A stretch of 64,000 nt of DNA from Paramagnetospirillum kuznetsovii (GCF_003284725.1 NZ_PGTO01000014.1:1-64000), one strand, 5' to 3'; numbered from the stretch's first letter, positions 9,424 to 18,155 are shown. Notes: generated by a model from the sequence alone, not told the origin. Numbers and translations: made by a program.

Positions 9424-11151
9424 ATGTACGAGCCAAGATCGATCGACTTTGGGCTGAACTGGTGGATATGGAGGGCGCGGGGGACCGCCCTGCTGCTGGT
9501 GGTGGCCATCTGTTGCCTGTGGGGCTGGCAAGCTTGGCAGAACCGCGAACGGGAACTGATCAATGCCGAGCTTCTGGTGGCCTCCCTGGCCCGCGCCGCC
9601 GATTCCCAGGTGGACGGGGCCATGCGCAGCGTCGAATTTCTGCTGGACGAAGCGGCCGATAGAATCGACATGACACGCTGGCCCAGTACGGAACACTACG
9701 AATGGTTCCGCGCCCGCCTGACCGGCCTACCGGAAATCAGCGCCCTGATCGTCGCCGATGCCGACGGCAATGTGGCGGGGGCCACCATCTCACGAGAAGC
9801 ACCCAAGCCGTCCGCCCGAAAATCCAGTATCGCCGACCGCGAATACTTCGCGGAAGCCAAGGCCCAGTTTCCCGGTCGCCGCTTCCTGGTGGGCAAACCC
9901 ACCCCCAGCCGATTTTCCGACCGGCTGAGCATCCCGCTGGTCCGCGCCCTCGTCCGTCCCGACGGCAGCTTCGGCGGCGTCATCGTGGCGGGCCTCGTCC
10001 CTACCGCGCTGCGCGACCGCATCGCCTCGGTGGTCATCGAGGAGGCCGGAGGCGCCGCCGTCTTCCGTCATGACGCCGTGGTGCTGGCCCGCGTGCCCGG
10101 CCAAGACGAATTCGTCGGCAAGGCCTTTCCCAATACGCCGATCTTCCAAGAGGATATCCCCCGCCGCCGTGTCGGAGTCTCGCGCTTCATCGCACCCACC
10201 GACGGCAACGACAAGATCATCGCCTATCGCAGTCTGGAGCGTTATCCGCTGGTGGTCACCGTCGGCATCACCAAGAACACCGTCCTGGCCGACTGGCGCC
10301 GCCAGATGGTGTTCCAGGCCATCGCCCTGGGTGTTCTGTCCATTGCATTGATCGCTATCGCCCTGCTGTACGACCGCAGGACCATGGCGGCGCGCGAACT
10401 GACGGAGCAACTGGCCCAAAGCCACTTGACCTTGGAGCGGCAGGTGGAGGACCGCACCGCCCATCTGGCCGCCGCCAATGCCGAACTGGAGCATTTCGCC
10501 TATGCGGCTTCACACGACCTTCAGGAACCGCTGCGCAATGTCACCGGCTTCCTGCAACTGTTGGCGCGGCGCTATGGCGGCAAGCTGGATGCCGAGGCGG
10601 ACGAATTCATCGACTTCGCCGTCAAGGCCGCCAAGCAGATGTCGTTACTGATCACCGACGTGCTGACTTATTCCAGCACCGGCCGCTCGGAAGCGGCGGC
10701 GGAGGCGTGCGAGGCCGCCCCCATCGTCAAGGCGGCGGTCGGCAGCCTCGCCACCGCCATCGCCGAATCGGGGGCCGATATCCGGATCGGAGCCCTGCCA
10801 AGCATTGCGTGCCAGCCGGTCCTGATCCAGAGCCTGTTCCAGAATCTGATCTCCAACGCCATCAAGTACCGCGATCCCGCCCGGCCGCCGGTGGTGGAAA
10901 TTCAGGCGGTCGCATCACCGATATCGGGCATGGTGGAGTTCACGGTGACCGACAACGGCATCGGTGTCGAAGATCAGTATCTGGAACGGATGTTCGGGCT
11001 GTTCCAGCGTCTGCATCCCCGGTCCCAGTTCGAGGGCACCGGAATCGGTCTCGCCCTGTGCCGCAAGATCGTCGATCGCCACGGAGGACGCATCTGGGCC
11101 GAATCCAAGCCCGGACACGGCACCGTCATTCATGTCACCCTGCCGTCGTAA
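9424..11151 (+). CDS. Sensor histidine kinase with periplasmic Cache-like domain
   Basis: A 575-residue kinase. The first membrane segment (about 20-40) and a second (about 295-320) flank a 250-residue periplasmic region of dCache/PDC type (LPEISALIVADADG, DREYFAEAK, SIPLVRALVRPDGSFGGVIVA). A short coiled coil (ELTEQLAQSHLTLERQVEDR) leads to the phosphoacceptor box SHDLQEPLRNV and a HATPase domain (NLISNAIKYR, DNGIGV, GTGIGLALC). ATG 9424 was preferred to GTG 9421; AGGG lies 8 bases upstream. It is transcribed divergently from the PhnD-like/kinase operon across a 222-base spacer. No regulator is adjacent. Confidence 0.9.
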   Translation: MYEPRSIDFGLNWWIWRARGTALLLVVAICCLWGWQAWQNRERELINAELLVASLARAADSQVDGAMRSVEFLLDEAADRIDMTRWPSTEHYEWFRARLTGLPEISALIVADADGNVAGATISREAPKPSARKSSIADREYFAEAKAQFPGRRFLVGKPTPSRFSDRLSIPLVRALVRPDGSFGGVIVAGLVPTALRDRIASVVIEEAGGAAVFRHDAVVLARVPGQDEFVGKAFPNTPIFQEDIPRRRVGVSRFIAPTDGNDKIIAYRSLERYPLVVTVGITKNTVLADWRRQMVFQAIALGVLSIALIAIALLYDRRTMAARELTEQLAQSHLTLERQVEDRTAHLAAANAELEHFAYAASHDLQEPLRNVTGFLQLLARRYGGKLDAEADEFIDFAVKAAKQMSLLITDVLTYSSTGRSEAAAEACEAAPIVKAAVGSLATAIAESGADIRIGALPSIACQPVLIQSLFQNLISNAIKYRDPARPPVVEIQAVASPISGMVEFTVTDNGIGVEDQYLERMFGLFQRLHPRSQFEGTGIGLALCRKIVDRHGGRIWAESKPGHGTVIHVTLPS

Positions 11152-11178
11152 TCCCGCGGGAAGACTTGCCACCGTCAC

Positions 11179-11269
11179 TTGATGTGCCCTTGGGCGGGCG
11201 AGACGCCCGCGCTCCGCCGAATCGCTATTCTCGGAGCGCGGCCGTCCCGGCCGCCTAGGGGCACATCAA
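11179..11269. repeat. Intergenic palindromic repeat, copy B (complete)
   Basis: A 91-base element with perfect 11-bp terminal inverted repeats (TTGATGTGCCC / GGGCACATCAA) and inner arms that pair almost throughout, including paired differences (GGCGGGCGAGACGCCCGC against the complement of GCGGCCGTCCCGGCCGCC). It fills the gap between convergent genes ending at 11151 and 11295. It is the most complete of six copies. Confidence 0.88.
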
Positions 11270-11294
11270 ACGATATGGGGCATGACTCGTCTTC

Positions 11295-13319
11295 CTAGCC
11301 CTCGCGAATAGAAGCCGCCCGCATCCGCGCTTCCACATAGCGGGTCAGCGCCTTTGTCCCGCGAACGCAGTTGCGGAAGACGCAGACGCCCTGATCCATC
11401 AGTCCGGCGGCCATGGCGTCATACAGCGGGCCGCCGTCGACGATGGCGATGATGGGCTTGTCGTTGCGATTCACCATGGGCGGCATCAGATGAAGGCTGC
11501 TTTTGGCGTTGGCGATATCCCAGCCGGGCCGCAGCTTGCTGTCCACCAGCGCCATGACCGAGGGCGCGGTCGGGTCCATGCCGACCACCACCGCGTCGAT
11601 ATGGGGATCCTGGGCGAAGGCCTCGGTGATTTGAAGATGGCACTCGTCATCGGCGCCGGGATTGATGTCGATGGAATTCCGGACCGTGACCAGGGAATCC
11701 AGCTTCTTGGCCATCAATATCTCCTGCACCTTGGCCACGGTGGCGGGGGTCAATTCGCCCATTTCCATGGCGAAGGTGTCGGTAACGATGGAATCGGCCA
11801 TGGCCACGGCCTCGAACCCGGCGCCGCTGATGGCGCCCAGCCGGTTGCCGCCAATGGTCTTATGGTGGAAGGCGCCCGCGATGTAGAACAGGTCGTCGAA
11901 GCTGTCCACATCCTCGGCGACCATGGCGCCCGCTTGCCGCACCACCGCCTCGAACAAGACGGGATCGCCCGCGATGGAGGCGGTATGGCCCATGACGCCC
12001 TTGGCGCCCGCCTCGGTACGGCCGGACTTGTAGACCACCACCTGCTTGCCGCTCTTGACCGCCAGGCGAACGGCGCGGACGAAGTCGAGACCGTCACCGT
12101 CCTTGAAGCCTTCCACATAGACGCCGATGGTCTCCATATCGGGACGCGCCGCGAAATAGGTCAGCATGTCGCCATGGGTCAGATCGGTCTGGTTGCCCAG
12201 GGCCAGCATGTAATTGGGGTCGAGCCAGGGATTGCGCGACAGCCGGGTGATCATGAAGGCACCGCTTTGGCTGAGCAGGACGGAATTGCGTTCCGGCTTC
12301 TTCCTGGGCTTGGGCAGGCGCTCCAGCGGAATGAACCAGGAATCGTAGCCGCCGGGATGGGAGACCACGCCCAGGCAATTGGCGCCCAGGAAGATGGGGC
12401 CGCCGCCCGGATTGCCGTGGGCGGCGTTGATCTTGGCCGCCAGCACGGCGGCGGGCTCGACGCTGGCCTCGGTCTCGCCCAGGCTGCCGGGGATCAGCAT
12501 CACCGCATTGACCGAATCCGTCGCGATGATCTCGTCCACCAGGGCATAGACGGCCGCTGAGGGCACCGCCACGATCAGCAGGTCCAGCTTTTCGTCCAGA
12601 TCCTTCAGGCTGGGCACGCAGCGCACGCCGTCGATCTCGGCCTCGTCGGGGCGGATGATGACGAGACGTTCCTTGGCGCAGCCGCTGCCCATCAGATTCT
12701 TCAAGATGATGCGGCCGAAATTCATGCCGCTGGACGACACGCCGATGATGCCGATCCTCTTGGGATGGATCAGGCTGTCGATCTTGGCGATGGGGCGCGC
12801 AAGGCGCTTGGCGGCGGGAGCGCAGAGCGTGCAGCGGGCATCGGCGGCGCTCAGGGTCGTGCCGAGGCTGAGCGGGTCAAGCTCCAGCTTGCCCAGCATC
12901 TCCTCCGCCCGGCCCAATGCGATCAGTCCGCCGAACAGCGTCTTCAAGGCACCATCCGGCGCGGCCCTGCCTTGGCGTTCGGCCTGGGCGGCCAGCTTGC
13001 CATAGGCGAAGGTGCGGCGAAACAGGGCCAGGAAATCCCCCGCGTCGGTCAGCTCCACCGAGGCATGAACAGCAGCACGGTCCTTCTTGAAGCCGCCTTG
13101 GGCCAATTCGGCATCCAGCCCGCCCAGGCCAGCGCTGATGATCATGCCGAATTCCCGGGTGCGCTCCAGGGTGACGCGCAGTTCCGCCGCGCCGGGAACG
13201 GCAGGGCCGCCCAAGCCGACGCCGAGAACGGAGAGCATGGCCTGAAGCTCGGCCCCTTCCAGACTGGCGCGACCCTTCGCGGCCGCCTGCTGTATCAGAT
13301 CAAGCGCACCCTTACCCAT
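11295..13319 (-). CDS. CoA-ligase-like protein (NDP-forming acyl-CoA synthetase family)
   Basis: A 674-residue protein. Residues about 175-290 form a CoA-binding Rossmann domain (HPKRIGIIGVSSSGMNFGRI, VAVPS, MLIPGSLGE, GPIFLGANCLGVV). Residues about 325-480 match the succinyl-CoA-ligase-like domain (SVLLSQSGAFM, ALGNQTDLTHGDML, VVVYKSGRTEAGAKGVMGHTAS); the GHTAS His fits the phospho-His region. A further alpha/beta domain follows. The first 165 residues look like only the C-terminal half of an ATP-grasp domain (GLGGLDAEL, a final LELDPLSLG); the nucleotide-binding half is missing. It lies 22 bases behind the NrfD-like gene as the last of five co-directional genes. The likely role is acyl-CoA formation or transfer in the same pathway, perhaps with a separate ATP-grasp partner; activity alone is doubtful. 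Confidence 0.8.
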   Translation of the reverse strand: MGKGALDLIQQAAAKGRASLEGAELQAMLSVLGVGLGGPAVPGAAELRVTLERTREFGMIISAGLGGLDAELAQGGFKKDRAAVHASVELTDAGDFLALFRRTFAYGKLAAQAERQGRAAPDGALKTLFGGLIALGRAEEMLGKLELDPLSLGTTLSAADARCTLCAPAAKRLARPIAKIDSLIHPKRIGIIGVSSSGMNFGRIILKNLMGSGCAKERLVIIRPDEAEIDGVRCVPSLKDLDEKLDLLIVAVPSAAVYALVDEIIATDSVNAVMLIPGSLGETEASVEPAAVLAAKINAAHGNPGGGPIFLGANCLGVVSHPGGYDSWFIPLERLPKPRKKPERNSVLLSQSGAFMITRLSRNPWLDPNYMLALGNQTDLTHGDMLTYFAARPDMETIGVYVEGFKDGDGLDFVRAVRLAVKSGKQVVVYKSGRTEAGAKGVMGHTASIAGDPVLFEAVVRQAGAMVAEDVDSFDDLFYIAGAFHHKTIGGNRLGAISGAGFEAVAMADSIVTDTFAMEMGELTPATVAKVQEILMAKKLDSLVTVRNSIDINPGADDECHLQITEAFAQDPHIDAVVVGMDPTAPSVMALVDSKLRPGWDIANAKSSLHLMPPMVNRNDKPIIAIVDGGPLYDAMAAGLMDQGVCVFRNCVRGTKALTRYVEARMRAASIREG

Positions 13320-13341
13320 GTGACCGTCTCCCCCCGAAAAT

Positions 13342-14268
13342 CTAGGTCTTGTCCTTGGGAACCTCTCGCCAGCCCGGCTTGAAGCCCACGCCCGACTCTC
13401 CCGAGCCGCGCGCCGGTGAATGATCGATGGCGAAGCCCTGGTTATGGGCGGCCTTGGTCACGATGGTGATCTTCAAGGCCCAGCCGCCAAGCATGGCGAT
13501 CAGACCGGCCGCCGCCAGCGCCGCCACGGCCATGTCGGGCTGCAACCCGGCCAGCACCAGGAACACGATGGGCATGACATTGCCGCCGATGGTGAAGGGG
13601 CCGGAAAAGGCGATCAGCACGGCGGCAGCCGCCACCGGAGCCCCTCCGTCGACCATGCGGCGACGATAGAACATCCACACGAAGACCCGCGCCGCCAGGG
13701 CGCTGATCAGCACGGCGCCGCCCCATTCGGGAATCCCGGCCTCCAACACCAGCGGCCCCAGCAGCAGGAAGGCGCCCGCGCCCTCGGCGATGCCGGTGGA
13801 CAGGATCAGCGGCAAGATCAGCGGCGAACGCCAGGTGGGAATGCCCTTGGTGGCTTCCAGGATGCGCGCCTGACAATAGAGATAGGCGGCGGCGGGAATC
13901 CACACCACCTTGACCAGATCGGGATAGACCAGCGCGGCGGCGCCCAGCGGGAACAGAACCCCCGCCACCATGGCCTCGCGGGTCATCCAGCTGCGCTTGC
14001 CGCCGAACAACACGTTCATGGCCCGCAGCGGACGACCGATTTCCAGAAACACCGAGAACAGCCCCAGCCCCACCAAGGCCAGACCGGCCAGCAGCAGAAC
14101 CCGGCTGTAAATGCCGTAATAGGCGGCGGCCGAGGTCAGGATGAGCAGGCCGGTGCCGGAGCCCCCGCCGATGAAATTACCGGCCGCGCGCAGATCCCAG
14201 GCGGTTTGCAGCCAGGGCGCCAGGCCCAGATGGCGCATCTGCGGCTGCGCTTCTTCTTGCTCGCTCAT
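13342..14268 (-). CDS. NrfD/PsrC-type membrane subunit of molybdoenzyme (PadD-like)
   Basis: A 308-residue hydrophobic protein with eight or nine predicted membrane helices (for example GTGLLILTSAAAYYG, VLLLAGLALVGLGLFSVFL, AMVAGVLFPLGAAALVYP), including the EIGRP motif between helices typical of NrfD/PsrC quinone-interacting subunits. The true start is ATG 14268, whose ATGA overlaps the stop of the iron-sulfur gene; a longer frame to 14508 is just antisense-free read-through. It would anchor the complex and pass electrons between the ferredoxin subunit and the quinone pool. The C-terminus is rich in charged and Gly residues. The link to phenylacetyl-CoA oxidoreductases rests on the whole operon, not on this subunit alone. 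Confidence 0.85.
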   Translation of the reverse strand: MSEQEEAQPQMRHLGLAPWLQTAWDLRAAGNFIGGGSGTGLLILTSAAAYYGIYSRVLLLAGLALVGLGLFSVFLEIGRPLRAMNVLFGGKRSWMTREAMVAGVLFPLGAAALVYPDLVKVVWIPAAAYLYCQARILEATKGIPTWRSPLILPLILSTGIAEGAGAFLLLGPLVLEAGIPEWGGAVLISALAARVFVWMFYRRRMVDGGAPVAAAAVLIAFSGPFTIGGNVMPIVFLVLAGLQPDMAVAALAAAGLIAMLGGWALKITIVTKAAHNQGFAIDHSPARGSGESGVGFKPGWREVPKDKT

Positions 14269-14918
14269 TTGTCCTCGGTCTCCCACAAATAATGAATGTT
14301 GGGACCGGTTCCGAGTTCCTCGTGCATCCGAAACGACTTGTTCTTGTCCAGCAGCTTGCGGACATTGCTGTTGGGGTCGTCCAGGTCGCCGAAGGTCAGC
14401 GCCTTTGCCAGACAGGCATTGACGCAGGCCGGAGTGGCTTCGGGGTCGACTCCGGGGGTCAGGCCATTGGCCAGCCCGTAATCGACGCGGTCGACGCAGA
14501 AGGTGCACTTCTGCGCGACGCCGAGCAAGCGTTCATCGAAGCGCTGCGCCTCGTTGGCCGTCGCCTCGCCCTTGAAGGCGAAGGTGGGCTTGGTGACCTT
14601 GTAGCGGGCCTGATAGGGGCAAGCCAGGATGCAATAGCCGCAGCCGATGCAGATATCGTAGTCGATCATCACCATGCCGTCGGCGCGCTTGGTGGTCGCC
14701 GTGGTGGGGCAAACGTCGCGGCACGGCGGCTCGTCGCAATGCATGCAGCCCACCGGCACGAAGACGCGGCGCACATCGGGGAATTCGCCCACCTCCATAT
14801 CCAGCACCTTGCGGTACTGCACGCCGGGCGGCGTGTTGTTGGCGTGACGGCAGGCGGTGGTGCAGGTCTGGCAGCCGACGCAGCGCCCCAGATCGGCGGT
14901 CATGGCCCATTTGGTCAT
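14265..14918 (-). CDS. Four-cluster ferredoxin subunit of molybdoenzyme (PadC-like)
   Basis: A 217-residue electron-transfer protein with four Cys groups: CVGCQTCTTAC, CMHCDEPPCRDVCP, CIGCGYCILACP and CTFCVDR...ACVNAC, enough for four [4Fe-4S] clusters. The arrangement is that of DmsB/PsrB/NrfC subunits. The N-terminal stretch (WAMTADLGRCVGCQTC, TPPGVQYRKVLD, EVGEFPDVRR) recalls the iron-sulfur subunit of phenylacetyl-CoA:acceptor oxidoreductase as I remember it. Start and stop codons both take part in ATGA overlaps with the neighbouring genes, so stoichiometric translation with the catalytic and membrane subunits is expected. There is no Tat signal, so the protein is cytoplasmic or rides with a partner. 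Confidence 0.9.
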   Translation of the reverse strand: MTKWAMTADLGRCVGCQTCTTACRHANNTPPGVQYRKVLDMEVGEFPDVRRVFVPVGCMHCDEPPCRDVCPTTATTKRADGMVMIDYDICIGCGYCILACPYQARYKVTKPTFAFKGEATANEAQRFDERLLGVAQKCTFCVDRVDYGLANGLTPGVDPEATPACVNACLAKALTFGDLDDPNSNVRKLLDKNKSFRMHEELGTGPNIHYLWETEDK

Positions 14919-17665
14919 GCCCGCTCTCCCACCTTGCGGATACCGACACGGGTCAGGTCGGCGGCCGAGCCGGTGGCGTCGGTCAGCGACATGGACATGG
15001 CGGTCAGCTTGTTCATGCTGGGCACGTCGAAATCCTTGGCGACCGGCGTCGCCCAGTGGTCGAACTGGCTCATCATCAAGATGGTGTCGGGGCGGATGCC
15101 CTGGGACAGCACGACGCGGCCCTGGACGCTTTTTCCGATGGGCGAGCTGACCTCGATGCGATCGCCTTCCCTGACGCCCAGCTTGACGGCGGCGGCGGGG
15201 TTCATCACCACGCCGTCATGGCCCTTCACATTGCCCGACACTTCACGCATCAGCGGGATATGCATGTTGGAGCCCCAGGCGTATTGCATGCTCCGCGCCG
15301 TGATCACCCAGAACGGGAAGTCGGCCAGCTTGCCGCCGCATTCCACCACATGGTCTTCCCAGAATTTGGGGAAGTCGTGCCAGCCGAACAGCGGCCGATA
15401 TTCCTCCAACTGGCGGTCCCACCAGTTGATGCCGAATTCACGCAGGCGATTGCCCAGTTGGCGGCCGATGCGGGTCAGCCGTTCCTGATAGGGAAGTTCG
15501 TAGCGCAAGCCCTTCTCGGCCAGGGCGGGGGTCAGGAACCAGTTGGCCACCGGGAATGGAATGGTGCGGAAACCGTTTTGCCGCCACCAGTCGAGGCCGT
15601 GGGCCTCCTTGCCGTCGGTCAGCTCGGCCGAGGCCGATTTGCAGGACGCGTCCCAGATCTCCTCGGCGGTATGGACCTTGTCCACCGGCAGCGAGAAGTC
15701 CCAGTTCGCCCCCTTCAGCGGCACGCCGTGCGAGCCCCGGTTGACGGCGGCGTTGTACTTCTCCAGCAGCCCGGTGCGGGCGGCCAGATCGGTGGCGATA
15801 TCGGTGAAGTCGCGGGATTCCCCCTGGGCCTGGACGCTGGGCTGGCGCAGGGCGAAGCCCTGGCAGTCCCAATACTGCTCCTGGAACTTGGTGCCGCCGA
15901 TGCGGATCAGCTGCAAGCCTTCCAGATCGGTGCGGTCGGGCAGCAGGATATCCGCGAAATGGTTGGTCTCGTCGAGGGTGACGGCGAAACAGGCCACGAA
16001 GGGCATGCGCGAGACGACGCTGGCCACCCGGTCGGTATCCCAGAACGAGATGACCGGATTAGTGCGATAGACCAGCAGGAATTCCGGGAAGGTGGCGCGC
16101 GGCAGCTTTTCCTGCGGCTCGTCCAGGAACATATAGGAGAACTGGGTCGGCCCCAGCGCCGGGCTCCACGACGAATTGCCCACCAGCGGCACCAGGGTGG
16201 AATAGGCGTTGCGGATGGAGGGCTTGCTTTTCCAGCTATCGCGGTCGGTGGGATTGAACGGATACTCCATGAAACCGTCGCGGCAGCCCTCGAAGCTTTC
16301 CAGGCGATTGGACACCGGCCGGTTGATGCGGATGGTGGTGCCGATGGTGCCGCCGGGAACCTCCAGGGCGCCGACCAGGACCGTCAGCATGGTCCGGCCC
16401 CAGCAGCATTCCGCCCCGCCCCAGCCGTTGTTGACGGTCTTGCCCAGCGTCACCGCCACCGGCCGATAGGGCATGGTCTTGCCCTCGATCTCGATGGTCT
16501 GGCCGACGCAGGCGGCTTCGAGGAATTCATTGGCGATCTTGCGGATGCGCGCTTCCGGCACGTCGCAGACCTTGGCTGCCCAGGCGGGGGTGTACTGGGC
16601 GATGTGCTCGGCGAACATGGTGAAGGCGGTGGTGCCGGAGACGTCCTTCAGCTCCCAGCGCTCCTCGTCGGCGCCCAGTTCCATGGCTACGGCAACCGCG
16701 AAGCGGCCTTCCAGGGCGGGAACGGCGCCGGGTGTGTCGAAGGGGACCGGCTTGCCGGTCTTCTCGTCCCAGATCAGCGGCTTTTCGCTGGTCACGTCGC
16801 GCAGATAGAAGCCGTTCGGCCCCACCAGATAGGGGCTGGAGGTGCGGTCGCGCAGGAAGGGGATGTCCAACTGGTCGCGCCGGGCTTCAACGGTCATGAC
16901 GTTGAGCAGGGCGAACAGGAAGGCGGCGTCGGTCTTGGGCCGGATGGGCAGCCATTCCGAGGCGCAAGCGCCGGTCACCGACAGATGGGGTTCCACCTGC
17001 ACCTTCTTCATGCCGCGTCCGCGCGCCTCGGCATGGCGATAGACGCCGCAGACCCCGGCCGAAGCATCGGAATTGTTGCCGCAGGAAATGATGTAGTTGG
17101 TGCGCGGCGTATCCGGCGTGATCACATAGCCGCGATGCCAGAACTCGCCGTAGAGATGTTCCGAGTGATAGCACTTCACGCCCTGGCCGGAGCCGAAGCC
17201 GAAATCGATCGGTCCCCAGGCGGACAGCCAGGCGGTCAGCGAGCCCATGTACTGGGTGGGCGTTCCGGCGCCGCCGAACGAGGCGGCGACCTTGGGATAG
17301 CCCGCTTCGTCCAGCAATCCCTCGGCGCGGATGGTGTTCAGCTTGTCAGCGATGATTCCCATGGCCTCGTCCCACGAAATGGGAACGAAGCCGGGATCCT
17401 GGTCCTTTCCCTTCTTGGGATTGGTCCGCTTCATGGGGGTCAGGATGCGGTGCGGCGAATAGGCCTTCTGGATCAATCCGAAGGCCTTGACGCACACCTT
17501 GCCCTCGGCCGGGTGATATCCCGAGGCCTTGTGGTTGGGCTCGATCTCGGTGGCGATGCCATCGACCACCTTGACCGTCATGAGATCCGGCCCGGCCACG
17601 CACTGATAACAATAGGTCGCGACTTTCTCGACCTTGGCGGCGGGCTTGGCCGGAGCGGGGCTCAT
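14915..17665 (-). CDS. Molybdopterin oxidoreductase, PadB-like catalytic subunit
   Basis: A 916-residue member of the DMSO-reductase superfamily. The N-terminal cluster motif reads YCYQC (C19, C22), then C58 in GKVCVKAF; the usual third Cys is replaced in VAGPD, so the proximal Fe-S site is atypical. Cofactor motifs include KRTNPKKG, FVPISWDEAM, SGQGVKCYHSEH (the Cys is a possible Mo ligand) and the C-terminal dinucleotide-binding domain (LGVREGDRIEVSSPIG, GIRPDTILMM). Length and motifs fit phenylacetyl-CoA:acceptor oxidoreductase (PadB), which oxidises an arylacetyl-CoA to the 2-oxoacyl-CoA in anaerobic phenylalanine/phenylacetate degradation. There is no Tat signal, consistent with an acyl-CoA substrate in the cytoplasm. 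Coupled by ATGA to the thioesterase upstream and the ferredoxin downstream. The exact substrate is inferred. Confidence 0.82.
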   Translation of the reverse strand: MSPAPAKPAAKVEKVATYCYQCVAGPDLMTVKVVDGIATEIEPNHKASGYHPAEGKVCVKAFGLIQKAYSPHRILTPMKRTNPKKGKDQDPGFVPISWDEAMGIIADKLNTIRAEGLLDEAGYPKVAASFGGAGTPTQYMGSLTAWLSAWGPIDFGFGSGQGVKCYHSEHLYGEFWHRGYVITPDTPRTNYIISCGNNSDASAGVCGVYRHAEARGRGMKKVQVEPHLSVTGACASEWLPIRPKTDAAFLFALLNVMTVEARRDQLDIPFLRDRTSSPYLVGPNGFYLRDVTSEKPLIWDEKTGKPVPFDTPGAVPALEGRFAVAVAMELGADEERWELKDVSGTTAFTMFAEHIAQYTPAWAAKVCDVPEARIRKIANEFLEAACVGQTIEIEGKTMPYRPVAVTLGKTVNNGWGGAECCWGRTMLTVLVGALEVPGGTIGTTIRINRPVSNRLESFEGCRDGFMEYPFNPTDRDSWKSKPSIRNAYSTLVPLVGNSSWSPALGPTQFSYMFLDEPQEKLPRATFPEFLLVYRTNPVISFWDTDRVASVVSRMPFVACFAVTLDETNHFADILLPDRTDLEGLQLIRIGGTKFQEQYWDCQGFALRQPSVQAQGESRDFTDIATDLAARTGLLEKYNAAVNRGSHGVPLKGANWDFSLPVDKVHTAEEIWDASCKSASAELTDGKEAHGLDWWRQNGFRTIPFPVANWFLTPALAEKGLRYELPYQERLTRIGRQLGNRLREFGINWWDRQLEEYRPLFGWHDFPKFWEDHVVECGGKLADFPFWVITARSMQYAWGSNMHIPLMREVSGNVKGHDGVVMNPAAAVKLGVREGDRIEVSSPIGKSVQGRVVLSQGIRPDTILMMSQFDHWATPVAKDFDVPSMNKLTAMSMSLTDATGSAADLTRVGIRKVGERA

Positions 17666-18072
17666 TGCGCGGCCTTCGCCTTCTCGGCCTTGGCCAGCAG
17701 GCGCGCCTTGGTCTGGTCCACATCGACGATGAAGCGCTTGTGAACCCCCTTGCCGATCTTGTCGAGCGAGTCCTTGGCGGTGAACGAGAACGTCACGCCC
17801 GGCCCCTTCACTTCATCGACGGTCACGGTGATCTCGACCCACTGACCCAACAGGGTCGGCGCCATGTGGTCCACCTCGACGCGGGTACCCACGGAATCCT
17901 CACCCGCATCCGCATGCTTCAGCAGCAGATCGCGGCATGTCACTTCCATGTCGTAGATCAGCGCGGGCGTATTGTAGACGCGGGCCTCATCGCCCATGAA
18001 ACCGATAGTGCGGCCCAGATCCACATCATAGCGACGGGTCGCGGTCAGCCCAGCGACGAGCGAGCTCTTCAT
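17662..18072 (-). CDS. Hotdog-fold thioesterase (FlK-like)
   Basis: A 136-residue single-domain hotdog protein. The pattern LIYDMEVTCRDLLLKH, then GTRVEVDHMAPTLLGQWVEITVTV, then VTFSFTAKDSLDKIGKGVHKRFIVDV matches the fluoroacetyl-CoA thioesterase-like family, with the conserved Thr/His-type positions (GTRVEVDHMAP; GKGVHKRF). First gene of the operon: GGGAGG lies about 6 bases before its ATG and a promoter lies about 50 bases upstream. Its stop overlaps the start of the molybdoenzyme gene. In this context it plausibly hydrolyses the 2-oxoacyl-CoA product or rescues CoA from dead-end esters. True fluoroacetate resistance is unlikely here. Confidence 0.8.
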   Translation of the reverse strand: MKSSLVAGLTATRRYDVDLGRTIGFMGDEARVYNTPALIYDMEVTCRDLLLKHADAGEDSVGTRVEVDHMAPTLLGQWVEITVTVDEVKGPGVTFSFTAKDSLDKIGKGVHKRFIVDVDQTKARLLAKAEKAKAAQ

Positions 18073-18125
18073 AAGGTTCCTCCCGGATGGTTTTGGAACG
18101 GGTTTGCCCCGCTCCGATTGCCCAA

Positions 18126-18155
18126 GTTATATTACACATACACTAAGTATGTCAA
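18126..18155 (-). promoter_or_regulatory. Promoter with palindromic operator for the PadB-like operon
   Basis: On the minus strand a perfect -35 TTGACA (18155-18150) is followed after 18 bases by TATAAC (18131-18126). The spacer and -35 edge hold an inverted repeat ACATAC-N5-GTATGT (18136-18152), where a dimeric repressor would block RNA polymerase. No regulator gene is adjacent, so the binding protein is unknown. Confidence 0.7.

Noticed and set aside
15056-17743. Very long open frames antisense to real genes (for example 15056-17743 plus, 55264-57798 plus, 19545-22439 minus)
   Set aside because: They mirror strongly recognised genes on the other strand, have no family features, and result from high GC suppressing stop codons.
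17662-18072. Fluoroacetate-resistance thioesterase (FlK) function
   Set aside because: The fold matches, but the operon context is acyl-CoA oxidation; nothing supports fluoroacetate as substrate.
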